Positions 1 to 8,990 of a stretch of 64,000 bases of DNA are shown here, one piece after another. Under the pieces are notes generated by a model that made no database searches, was not told where the DNA came from, and worked only from the letters and a program-made list of their open reading frames with translations. The position numbers were made by a program, and so were the translations under genes. How positions within the stretch are numbered: the first letter of the stretch is position 1; the number at the start of each line of letters is the position of its first letter. Source of the DNA: Neoechinorhynchus agilis (taxonomy: Eukaryota > Acanthocephala); the NCBI GenBank assembly GCA_051530055.1, contig CM121342.1, forward strand, positions 3,286,001 through 3,350,000, written 5' to 3'.

Positions 1-72
1 TAGGATGAAATCAATGGAGATTACTTTAAAATAACTCATTCTTGTAAGTCAAAAAGTTTAGAAATGTTGCAC

Positions 73-321
73 TTAAATATTTGCACATTTTTGAGGATAG
101 AAACTGGCGATATTCTGGATATATTTTATCGCATCGTTGGGTTTCATGAACGGTTCCTTGTTTAAATATTTTTGAACAACTTTTTTGAAAAATCCTTTGA
201 CTTTAATTCCAAACTTGGGATGACATCGGTTAAATTTACAATATAAAAATTGGATTTATTCGAGCAATGCCGTCAGTATATTAATGCACCTTCCAGCGTT
301 TATTTGGAAACAACTTTCCAT
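73..321 (-). pseudogene. Decayed 82-codon ORF upstream of the secreted-protein gene, copy 1
   Basis: The minus strand from the ATG at 321 to the TAA at 73 reads as coding-like sequence with one internal TAA. The last 51 codons are open and include 'KYLNKEPFMKLNDAIKYIQ' and several Cys residues. The same 249 nt recur at 29597-29845 and 60903-61151 with the same internal stop, so the damage predates the duplication. It is transcribed away from the secreted-protein gene next to it. I do not recognise the family. A missed small intron could explain the stop, but no GT-AG pair fits well. Confidence 0.45.
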
Positions 322-426
322 AACACCAGTACTGGTTTCGCTTGCCGAAAAATAAACTAAAAGTCGTTTATTTTTAAAAGGTGTCTTAAGTTATACGATT
401 CATTCTAGAGAGAAATATTACTTTAA

Positions 427-703
427 ATTTCAAGTGGCGAGTCTGCATTGATCTTCTTAACAAATGGCAATGAATTTAGTTCGCTAAAATTTATCTCGAA
501 ATCTGCTTTATAATTTTTGCGTGTCAAATCGATTTCCGCAATTAAGAACTTTTTTCCGTCGGTGATTTCGTAAAATTCTAACCTCTATTTCTTACTTGTA
601 ATACAGAATTTCTCACTTCAATACCTTCAAGATAAACTATTTTGCGTCCTCGTCGACTTTTTTTGGGCTAATCCACATTTGGATTTCTTAGTTAAATAAT
701 GGA
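427..703 (-). other. 277-bp coding-like segment present in two of three block copies
   Basis: This stretch is present here and at about 60520-60796 but cleanly absent from the middle copy near 29493. On the minus strand it reads as one frame with a single TAG inside, ending in 'ELNSLPFVKKINADSPVEI' and a stop. The composition (Lys, Ile, Asp, Glu) looks like protein rather than random AT-rich DNA. It may be an exon of an old host gene or an inserted gene fragment. No ATG in good context is seen. Confidence 0.45.
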
Positions 704-725
704 CCTCATCATGGCAAAACGGATG

Positions 726-734
726 CTATATAAG
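726..734 (+). promoter_or_regulatory. TATA box of the secreted 408-residue protein gene, copy 1
   Basis: CTATATAAG lies 180 bp before the start codon, and the longer string CTATATAAGATC is shared with the promoter of the 106-residue secreted protein genes. A start site about 30 bp downstream would give a leader of roughly 155 nt. That leader contains a short upstream ORF of 24 codons (ATG at 793, stop before 868). The upstream ORF could damp translation; this is inference. Confidence 0.6.
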
Positions 735-913
735 ATCTTCAAGGCAACATGCGAGCTTATTCAAAGTTTTTGAAACGATTCAAATCACCATCATGCAAGC
801 AAGCGTCAATGTTGACGAACTGTATTTACTAACGATTGTTACTTTAGGCATCGCAAAAACATACATTTAAATGTTGTTTGCTGCTATTCAGAGCTTGTGA
901 TAAATTGTGGAAT

Positions 914-2384
914 ATGTCGTTCAAGACTTTCAAAATGCTCGCAATATCCACGATTATTTTTATTTGGTTTATATCTTTCATATTTCCGTCACAAAGAACA
1001 GGTTAGAAAGTAGACGTTATCCTGATTTCTATTTTTTTATAGCCCGAGATTTGTACTTTATAAAGTATCCCAGCAAAGAATGGGGAACTTTACTAAATAC
1101 AGGTAAGATTTTCTGTTATTTAATAGCAAAAATTTGATTTGCTCCCGGTTTAGAGACTGATAAAAGTTGTATCGCAAAGCTGATTGGCATTACCATCGAT
1201 GAGAAACCCGATTCGGATATCGTTGGAAATCGCGACATGGAAAAGCTTATTAATTATCTAAACCAAGCAGACAAGAAGGATCCACAGACTGCAATCAACG
1301 GACCATTGACCTCCATCAATAAAATGTACGGTGGATCGCCATTATTACCTGTATCGACACCAAATCCAATGTCACGACCGGCTAATTATCCTATCGCCTC
1401 GTCTGGTGAATCAGTACACGGAATGGGATCGCCGATGAAAGTCGGATCTTCACCAGAAACGGAACCAATCGAAATGAAAAGCTTAACTGGCAATTCTATA
1501 GCTATGGCCAAACCAGTAATGAGTTCGACGTCTCCCAGTGCAGAAATAACAAACTCCCCGTCATACGATTTCGGTCACAATCAATGGGGAAATAACTGGT
1601 GGAATCAAAATTATCCATCAGGGTGGAATGACAGGTACAAGGGATATGGAACACAAGCATTGGCATCTCAGGCAAGCAAAGTAGAGGTGCCGTCTCCACA
1701 AAACACAAAGAGTACAGACGAAGAGGCGAGCCCAAAGACTCAAGGAATGGAGCACAAATCAATACTTAAAGGCGCTGATGTAAAACCAAAAATTATATTT
1801 GATGACTATCCAACAACGAATTCAAGTTTGAATATAGCCTCAATGAAGACGAACGCGCCAAAGCTCACAGAAACAACAAGCACCGAATATTTAACAACGA
1901 CCAATGCACCGATGGAGGAAATAAAAATTAACACTGAAACTTCTACGATGCCGACTACCTTGTTCACCCAACAACCCGTTCAAATTATCCAGTACTTCTT
2001 CCAACAACCTTTTGCTCCATCCGGAAACAATTTAGCTTCTGCCGTTCTCCCTGTGGATCTGCCTTTATGTTAGTATCTTAAAATTGTTGGAACCGAGGAC
2101 AATTACGAACCTTTAGATCGTCCAGCAAACATGAATACCGACAAGCTTATTGAAAATGAAACTTCAATGGTTAAACAAGATACTCGTTCGGAGTTCAATG
2201 AGTTGAAAGGTGAGTTTCATACCGAACAACAAATCCAATGACTTAATTATCTTGTATTTACTTTAGCCATGATTCTCAGTCTAAAAGAGGAATTAAAAGC
2301 ATCAAGTAAGAATGTTGATTTTCTTGGGTACCACGAACTGATCAATTTTTAGAGAAAACTGATTTCAATGTGTTTGAATATTGA
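914..2384 (+). CDS. Secreted Ser/Thr/Pro/Asn-rich protein, 408 aa, six exons (copy 1)
   Basis: I build six exons: 914-1001, 1043-1102, 1154-2068, 2117-2209, 2267-2305 and 2353-2384. The five introns are 41, 51, 48, 57 and 47 bp, begin with GT, end in TTTAG or ATAG, and are all phase 1. The frame closes on a TGA. Splicing removes the TAG at 2071 that ends the longest unspliced frame. The ATG at 914 gives a signal peptide (MSFKTFKMLAISTIIFIWF..), unlike the overlapping frame starting at 907. The mature part has a Trp/Asn-rich patch near residues 185-205 (GHNQWGNNWWNQNYP), a Thr-rich stretch and a short C-terminal heptad-like segment (FNELKAMILSLKEELKAS). I know no family match. It is probably exported; its role is unknown. 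Inverted copies lie at 27812-29281 and 58839-60309. Confidence 0.75.
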
Positions 2385-2607
2385 ATAGAATTTGCACCGA
2401 GCAACAGCAAGAAATTGTCTTTCCTAATAGAAAACAACATTAGTGAAAATGCGGTTAAGTTCACATCGAACGAGAAAAGTTAATAAGACTTTTCGAAAGT
2501 GAAAAATAAAATTGTTTGGTGCGATGTTTAATTTTAGCTATGCATCGAATTCGATCTCGGTTTCGAGTTCACTTAAATCGCTATTGGAACGTTAATCGCC
2601 GTTTCAT

Positions 2608-2680
2608 TCCCGAGAACCGGATTTGAACCAGCGGCCTAAGCATCTACAGTCCTCCGCTCTACCAACTGAGCTATCTCGGG
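2608..2680 (-). tRNA. tRNA-Tyr (GTA), intronless, one anticodon-stem mismatch
   Basis: The 73-nt cloverleaf has acceptor CCCGAGA/TCTCGGG, D arm GCTC..GAGC, anticodon loop CTGTAGA and T arm GCTGG-TTCAAAT-CCGGT. The anticodon GTA gives Tyr. Animal tRNA-Tyr genes usually carry an intron just after the anticodon; none is present here. The anticodon stem GAGGA/TGCTT has a G-G clash that the middle copy (27473-27545) lacks, so this copy may be impaired. A and B box regions are present; no T-run terminator follows closely. Confidence 0.85.
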
Positions 2681-3016
2681 TTGGCCACTGCTCATTCGAA
2701 GTATTCAATAAAATTTCGTGGTTTAATACGCTGTGTTCATAAGATGAAATTCATTACTTGGATGTAATGAATTGTTGCATTACTCAATTTTAATTGGTCG
2801 TCTCTATCAAAAGGAAATTAAACGCAGTTTTTCAATTATTTAATTTCGAAATGATTTTTTATGCAAACTTGGACAAAATAAAATGATATTTTGTAGTATT
2901 TAATTCTTTTTTCCGCGACGATAGTAAATCGGAAATTATAAGTTTGTTTATATTGTTCAAAAAAATCAGTTATAATTTTAGATCATTTTTGCGAATGAAG
3001 ATCATTGCGCTTTTGA

Positions 3017-3220
3017 TTACTGCGGTAACCAAAGTCCATAAAACACAAAATGTCGAACTTTGCTTAGCTGCCGATATTTACGTCCAAAGAATAAAACATC
3101 AGCTCTCGCTTTGAAATGAGGCAAATGAGAAACGCCTGAACGTTTTGTAGAGAACTTAATTATTTTAGAGTTTAAAACTGTGAAAAATGTTATTTCATAA
3201 TGATAAATAGCAGGTTTCAA
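3017..3220 (-). CDS. Unrecognised 67-codon ORF conserved in the inverted copy
   Basis: The ORF runs from the ATG at 3220 to a TAA and ends 'KVRHFVFYGLWLPQ'. The same ORF at 58018-58221 differs at a few codons (VSHL to AFHL) and stays open. The 3' half also recurs, more diverged, at 27050-27150 and 53130-53230. It is basic and hydrophobic, with no motif I know. It may be a terminal exon of a larger gene. Conservation may only reflect recent duplication. Confidence 0.3.
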   Translation of the reverse strand: MKPAIYHYEITFFTVLNSKIIKFSTKRSGVSHLPHFKARADVLFFGRKYRQLSKVRHFVFYGLWLPQ

Positions 3221-3715
3221 TAAATGCTCATTATCTTGAGACTATTAAGAAACGATTCAGAAGGTCTTCAAAAAAGTATGCGACGACGAAGAATAAGTTT
3301 TTCGAAAAGAGACAACTATGAAGGAAAATGAATATCACACAAGACGATGAATAAAATTGCAAGTTAATATTAACAAAATACGATCCAGCACCAAAGCAAT
3401 AGGAGTTTAAATTATAATTTCAAGTTTTGTTTATATGGTCAAGACGTTGCACTTCCCATTCGAATTGGAAGCCGTATTTTAAATTCCTGACCAGACATTT
3501 TTATTCATCAAATTGAACTTTAAACGCGGTACAAAAAAGAGCAATTGGAGGCAGCAATCGAACAATTAAGCACAAAATTTAAATATGTTTACAAATGATT
3601 TTTGTTAAATTCAAGTTCGCTTGCGTTCACCGAATAATACCCTTGTAAGATTTTTAACCGACAATATAAACGCTAATAAATTTCAACACCACAATTTTTA
3701 CCTCATTTTATTCCC

Positions 3716-3976
3716 CTAACGAGCAAAACCCCCGAAATTGCAATTCTTTTCATCCTCCTTCAGCCTCGCAGATCCATCTTCCTCCACTCCATTTTCCATA
3801 CTGCCAAATCTTCTCACGGATATCGAAATGAACCGAAGGAAAGACTCTACCTTACAAATTCTCCTACAAACGACAATCACAAACTTTTTCAACCCGACCA
3901 AACTCGTAATCCACTCCGAAATCAATAAACCGAATTCATTTATTTTATCATGACTCAGGTGTTTAAGAGGACCCAA
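3716..3976. repeat. Repeat V, copy 1 (open on both strands)
   Basis: This stretch of about 260 bp recurs at 16137-16397, 18653-18930 and 57290-57560. Both strands stay open in most copies: 71 codons on plus and 86 codons on minus. The minus frame holds 'DKINEFGLLISEWITSLVGL' and the plus frame 'MNRRKDSTLQILLQTTITNF'. I cannot decide which, if either, is coding. It lies beside the foldback TIR element in two places and may be part of the same larger mobile unit. A strongly diverged inverted relative lies at about 16565-16745. Confidence 0.6.
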
Positions 3977-4106
3977 AGGTACCTCGTTCCGTTTCTTTGT
4001 TCAATAATAAAACGCCTGATAACTTTAGAAATCATCCTCGTTCGTTTTAGAGACCCAGTCATAAAGACAAGAAACTCAACTTCATAAAAGATTGACTTTA
4101 ACGGCT

Positions 4107-4569
4107 ATTTTTATTAATGGCGAATTTTTACCTCCTCGAGAGTAGAGAGATTATTTTTTGAATTTTCGAGGCCTTAGCCTCCTCATCAGACATCTAAAAG
4201 GGGAAATTCAGTCAGACGTCATCCAATCTCGCTATCTGGATTCAGGACCGCGGGATCGTTGGTCTACGACGGAGATTATTTATTGGTAGGTTCAATGCGA
4301 AATTGGTTTTGTTACCCTCCATCGTTTCTTCCATCTCGATAAATATCGTTTCCGCGATAGCGCAAGGGTCGCTAAGGTCGAGGACCAATTACTTAGGCGA
4401 CTAGTTATGGAAGCGACCAACGATCCCGCGCTCTTGAATCCAGATAGCGAGATTGGATGGCGTCTAACTGAATTTCCCCTTTTAGATGTCTGATGAGGCT
4501 AAGGCCTTGAAAATTCAAAATAAATTTCTCTACTCTCGAGGTGGCAAAAATTCGCCATTAATAAAAATT
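4107..4569. mobile_element. Foldback/MITE-like DNA element with about 155-bp terminal inverted repeats
   Basis: The left arm 4107-4264 and right arm 4415-4569 are inverted copies of each other, about 90 percent alike. They share TTTTTATTAATGGCGAA at the outer end and GCGGGATCGTTGGTC at the inner end. The 150-bp centre is not coding. A complete inverted copy lies at 47603-48063 and half an element at 56879-57130. The flanks of the two full copies also match, so they were copied as part of a block, and a target duplication cannot be judged. No transposase is present, so it is non-autonomous. The superfamily is unknown. Confidence 0.8.
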
Positions 4570-5100
4570 GAAAACCACTCGAAAGCAACCTTGGATAAAA
4601 TTTAACGGCTATCTTAAGCCAAAGAAAGCGTTTACATAATTTATTCATGAGAAAAATCGATTCCATGTTAGTTTGTCTGCTGCGCCATTACCATGGCGTA
4701 CAGTCGCCTGTCCGCTAGATCTAAAACATTCACATCCAACTTTCTCAAATCTCTATAATTCACATCAATGCTTGAGGCCACGGATCAATGGAATCTTGAT
4801 TATTTTGATCTTCATTCTTCGAACAAGAAGTCTCTATTGATTTTTAATAAAATGCTGTCGATCGACTGTAGAAAAAACCCTTTCAAGCGTTGGTGTTCGG
4901 TTATGAAATATTCTGATGTGTCTGAAAAAGCGGTCTTTAAGTTATTTTCTATGAAAGACCATTGACCTGAAATGTCCTGTAAAATATCGTTAACTTTTTT
5001 TATTGCCTCGAAAAAGCATAGGCGTAGGTGCGAGTGATGACTTGAGTTGCATTTGGTTCCAGTGGGCATAATGCTGCTAATTGGAGACTGTGTATAGCAG
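4570..5100 (-). pseudogene. Host gene fragment (module U), copy 1
   Basis: The minus strand 5069-4812 is open for 85 codons (..'FFEAIKKVNDILQDISGQWS'..'INRDFLFEE'). It is followed at about 4765-4675 by a second coding-like stretch whose better copies read 'DLRKLDENVLDAADRRLYAM'. The same order occurs on the plus strand at 26290-26715 and 52330-52775. Between the two there is a short non-coding stretch, consistent with an intron. I do not recognise the protein. The second part also ends the gene fragment at 47133-47532, joined there to a different upstream exon. Confidence 0.4.
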
Positions 5101-5189
5101 ATGCCGAATTTTTTTTTCTTGGAGCATATCCGGTCCCATTTAGCATCTTTGATCCTTTACAGCCATTATGAGCTGAACTTTGCCTCAGA

Positions 5190-5815
5190 AAAAGGAATTG
5201 TCCCGAACATTATGTCGCCGCGATCCGAGCGATTTATCGAGAATGCTACACCTGCATGCGATGCCACAGCGGAACCATCGACTATTTCCGAGTCTCCGTG
5301 GGTCTGCAACAGGGTTCGGCCCTGAGCCCATTCTTGTTCACGATCGTGATGGACGTCCTAGGAAATGCGGAAAGAGAAATGAACCCGCCATGGACGACAC
5401 TATTCGCGGACGATTTGGTGCTCACAGCTAGGGACGTGGACACGCTCAAGAGTTTGCTGAAGAGTTGGCGACAACGATTGGAGAGCAAAGGATTGAGAGT
5501 GGGCAGGCGCAAAACGAAATAAATGGGGCCGGGTAACCTCGATATGCAAGGAACTCACATCAAAAAGATGAACACCTTCAAATATTTGGGCAGCGAGCTC
5601 GAACCAGAGATCGGACAAAGAGTTGGGTGAAGAGCGCATGGAGAATCGAACTCGAGGGGAAAACGAGAAGAGGGAGGCCCAAGAAGAGGTGGGAGGACAG
5701 TGTGAGCGGAGATTTCAAGACGCTGGGAAAGGAGAAAAAAACTAAAAACGACAATGCTGAAAAGAACGACCTCTCAAGTGAGAGAAAAGTTCAAAGAAAT
5801 GTTGTTGTACAATAA
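5190..5815 (+). mobile_element. RTE-like LINE, reverse transcriptase C-terminal part, internally deleted (copy 1)
   Basis: The frame around 5200-5522 carries RT motif B (VGLQQGSALSPFLF) and motif C (LFADDLVLTA) with both catalytic Asp residues, then ends in a TAA after 'RRKTK'. After an internal deletion at about 5630, the element's last part (GRPKKRWEDSV) follows in the frame 5627-5815. The fuller copy at 25195-26192 shows about 115 codons missing here. The same deletion is in the copy at 51605-52245, so these two share an origin. The 5' end is truncated. The motif layout and the RPKKRW tail are typical of RTE/BovB-like elements. Confidence 0.8.
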
Positions 5816-6510
5816 GTAGAGTTTGCGATGGAAACTCTTGACTCAACCTTAATGAAGTTAATCTATGAATGCACGATTTATTTTAACGATTTTTACATTT
5901 TACTCACTTTTTTTTAGCAAAGATTCATAGAGCCTTGTATTCGACGGAAAAATTAAGCATAATTTTAGTTTTTAAGCTCTGTTGGATTCGCCGCAACTTT
6001 CAAGGTAAGGTGTTTATTGACGAGATCATAGATAGCGAAGAGCGCAAGAAGTTTTTCTCCGTGAGTTAAGGTAAGGCTCACTTTTCAAAGAACATCAAAA
6101 GAGCATCGATTTTCGCTAACGAACTCTCACTGCGAAAAACAGCTTTCTAACTTTCACTTCTATCTCGAAACAATTTACAGTAAGTTGCGGCCTCGGGCCA
6201 AAGCCCAATGACGAGTACAGTGTCCGCTCGGACGCTTCAGAGGGCACCGAAAAAATAAAAGAAAATTTTTTGTATCCATCGATGAAGATCTTTGTGTCTC
6301 AATTCCACAATTCGGGATGAAAATGGACATTGAAGATGTCAATGTGACCGCGAAGCATCGACATCCTGAAGGAAATGAATTAATATTTCGAAAAACCAAT
6401 TCTTGCATTCATGCAAAAGGTTTTATTGCTTTAACTTTTCGCCGGAACGATTACATTAACGTTTCATTTGACTTTGTTTCTTCAACAAATTCCAAAGGTC
6501 TTTACAATTT
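5816..6510 (+). pseudogene. Host gene fragment (module K), copy 1
   Basis: Two coding-like stretches on the plus strand: one near 5995-6070 reading 'DEIIDSEERKKFFSVS', and a longer open frame at about 6245-6498 with 'VSIDEDLCVSIPQFGMKMDI' and 'KGFIALTFRRNDYINVSFDF'. Both recur on the minus strand at 37339-37860 and 50884-51480, and the first also at 24960-25060. The segment between resembles, loosely, part of module D (shared core TGCCCTCTGA..GGGCTTTGGC in mirror orientation), so D and K may be old paralogues. The family is not recognised. Confidence 0.4.
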
Positions 6511-6800
6511 AGTGCATGATCCGCGGCACTCCATACTCCTTTCGTTCGATTTAGCGAATCGAAAGCTCGACGGAAATCAACAAATACGAGCGTCACATCC
6601 GTTTGATGAATTCGTGCCTCCTCGAGGATCATCCTCAAAGCCAATATGTGCTCTGTGGTGCCTCGACCTTTCCTGAAGCCGTTCTGGTCAATTCTTAGAA
6701 ACGGTTCGAGGATTTGCTGAATTCGGCGTCTCAAAATGCTGCTGAAAAGTTTTGCCGTGTTGCACATCAAGGATATACTTCTGTAGTCCTCGACGAATCC
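6511..6800 (-). mobile_element. LINE reverse transcriptase fragment (family RTE2), fused to LINE II
   Basis: The minus strand reads through RT motifs 1-3: 'DYRSISLMCNTAKLFSSILR', 'QNGFRKGRGTTEHILALRM' and 'FVDFRRAFDSLNR' (motif A with its catalytic Asp). It is cut at the 3' side after the motif A region. At 6800 it is joined directly to the Cys-knuckle region of RLE LINE II, at the same base as at 50616 and 56835. The longer relative at 36311-37338 shows what normally lies upstream. The clade is within the RTE/CR1/Jockey-type LINEs and is not settled. Confidence 0.75.
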
Positions 6801-8615
6801 ACATTTGTACCGCAGCGGCATCGGTGGGGATGACACATCGGTAGTCCCAGTCTCATTGAAACTCCGACCCGTACTGCCTGGTCGAAGAGGAGTATCAAAG
6901 ACGCAACTGCCCTAAAGCTTAAGCCGGTCAAGGTCGATCATTTCTATCCCGGGTGCAACATTTTCAAAGTTACGCTTTATTACGTCTTTTGCAGGGCCGC
7001 CCTCTGTGTTACGGAACAGAATTTCGCACTTTTCTGTGTTCAATTCAATGAACAGCATGCTTGTCCCCATCTTGATTTTCTCCAGGTCCATTGCCTCCTA
7101 GCGTAGTATCGTCCAGGTACCAGGCATTGAATTCTGCATCAAGAGAATGCGCTAATTCGTTCGCTGTGAGCGCGCAACCAATGGGATCTAATGGGTCTCC
7201 TGGTTGAACGCCTCTTTCGGAAGGAATGATGTGATCGTTGAATACAAGAGGGGTCGCAGCTCAGTACGAAGTTCTAAAATACCCGTAAGCCTCCTGTGCG
7301 TGATCTCTGACAGCTTTTAAGAGCGAGTTGCGATTAACGGAATTGAAGGCGTGGATCAAACACGGTTTGGCGTTCTCAATAACAAATGTACGGAGTTGCG
7401 TGGACTATGGCTTCCGCGCCACCAAGGAGTGCAGCAGCCTAGTTGAACTGGACAAAGAATTTCAGCAAGACCTTCTGATACTCGCCGAGAATTCACTTTC
7501 CCTGCAAGTTGTCTCAATGTAGAGCCAATCGCGATTGGGCGAATCCCACCGTCCTTCTTTTCTAAAGCGCGGAAGGAAGCACATAAAAACAATTCGATCA
7601 CTTTGGGGGACAGGTTGTCTCCAGAGAAAACGCCGACTAACCGAGTTAAGGCGTTCAGGAGAACATGGGATGGATCATCTACGGAGAAGGACATCATGTC
7701 CTTTAGGTGCTGAGCCGAAGCCGGTCGAGCCCATCGGTTGACTCATTTGAGAACGAACAAACGGCTTTCTTAACAACATCAACCGAAAATTCTAATGGGG
7801 TGCACCATTGGATCATCTCCGAATATCCTAGATGACCAGTGGGTCAAGGATGTTTCTCTCTGAGAAGTTGGTGAGTTTTCGTATCATCTCTTGCAAATTC
7901 GTTGGTGGATGATAGAATGTGAACCACGCCTCTCACATCACCATCGGCGAGTTTAGAAGACAGTCTCTGAGTCATTGAACGGGTTGAAACTCGGCTCGGA
8001 TTCGGTGGCTTTGAAAAATCTCCCCTAAAAACCTGAGCTTTGCGTAGGACCTCTACAAACGAATTATCGAAGGAGGACACCCGGTTTTGGATGAGGGTAA
8101 CAAGGGACACGTCAGGTGGTACTCCAGAGCACCAGTCTCGGGAACGCGAAAAGGCTTGTCCAAGATATTTCGATATTTGTCTCGAGACATTCGCTCAGCT
8201 GAATACCTCTTCGCTGCCTGAAATCGAGCGCCCTTCGGGATAATTTTCAGGATGTTTCTGGGCATGTTTGCTAGCAGAAGGCCGGAACTAACACGTCGGT
8301 AATCCCTTGGACCGTGAGTCCAAAATTCTCCCAATTTGGTAATTTTGATCTGCTTGTCACAGATCGGGCAATTATATGCCGAGACCTTCGGATCTCGGGC
8401 AGCATTGGCCTCAGCGCCCAGAGCAAGTGAAATTTCCGACTGCCGCTTGTTCTCTACAGGTCCTTTGGACCAAAGTTGATTTTGTGAATTTGCAGCGTCG
8501 ATCCTCCTGTGATCCGCGTGCGTCAGCAGCGTCGGGCGTGGGCGGTGCGACATGCGGCGAGTCGTGATTTGCAGAGATGGTGGGGACGGCGGTGGAAGAA
8601 ACTGATCGATTTTTA
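6801..8615 (-). mobile_element. RLE-type LINE, family II, internally deleted (copy 1)
   Basis: Reading the minus strand from 8615, there is an N-terminal region with a single CPIC zinc-knuckle half (about 8310-8370), then the RT (LNALTRLVGVFSGDNLSP.., KKDGGIRPIAIGSTL, PVQLGCCTP) to about 7190. A large deletion follows, and then the start of the endonuclease (RVGVSMRLGLPMCHPHRCRCG reduced by frame changes) to 6801. Several frameshifts separate the pieces. The family is non-LTR with an R2/NeSL-like restriction-like endonuclease. It lies within the inverted D-II-RTE2-K-U module. Confidence 0.75.
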
Positions 8616-8990
8616 GTAAAATCCATAAACTCTTCGATTTCCACTTGGTCTTTTACATCGGATTCGCAAACATGAAATCCTTTCAGAATTGACGTTTTGA
8701 ACGCTGCGTGATTTACAATAACCGACAATATCGATTGATTTGCTAGTCAACGTTTTTTTCAAAAGGAAGAGAAAACCTTTGACGAATATTTGGTATCTGT
8801 GAAGGCGATGGAGAATCATCTTAAGAAATCTGCATCTCATTGATTCAGCCGAAAATTTAAGACCTTTCCTTAAAACGAAGGCGAATTAATTTGCGGTTAA
8901 ACAAAAATCGCCTACTTTTCGATGAAAGTTTGTAAATATCGTTTTTCCCGTAAATCCATTAATAAGTTCATCTTTGACTAAATGAATCAA
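8616..8990 (-). pseudogene. Host gene fragment (module D gene), copy 1
   Basis: The minus strand holds 'ILKGFHVCESDVKDQVEIEE' (about 8700-8630), preceded by 'SPSPSQIPNIRQRF'-like sequence near 8840-8770. Both recur in the same order at 46951-47300, where the gene continues further. Here it runs into the 5' end of LINE II. The stretches look like short exons split by introns of tens of bases. The protein is not recognised. Confidence 0.4.

Larger units (their letters stand above)
1..4569. repeat. Left arm of a large inverted duplication (partner about 56879-61221)
   Basis: Read on the minus strand, this stretch matches 61221 back to about 57130 almost base for base: the secreted-protein gene, the tRNA-Tyr, an unrecognised ORF, repeat V and the foldback TIR element all recur in the same order. 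Positions p and 61223-p correspond exactly across the gene. A third, also inverted, copy covers about 27050-29930 but stops before repeat V. The first bases of the window match about 61221, so the window edge is not the end of the duplication. Differences are scattered single bases plus a few indels, so the duplication is recent. Assembly of two haplotypes or a true inverted repeat would both give this picture. Confidence 0.85.

Noticed and set aside
907-1137. 76-codon ORF beginning MEYVVQDF as a real protein
   Set aside because: It overlaps exon 1 in another frame and runs through both introns. The frame starting at 914 gives a signal peptide and splices cleanly to the rest of the gene.
1237-2073. 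278-codon frame as a complete gene
   Set aside because: The frame is open upstream of its ATG to a splice acceptor at 1153, and its stop lies inside a 48-bp intron; it is the core of exon 3.
3738-3953. Repeat V as a conserved protein-coding gene
   Set aside because: Both strands are open and the copies are too similar and too short to tell coding constraint from recent copying, so it is listed only as a repeat.
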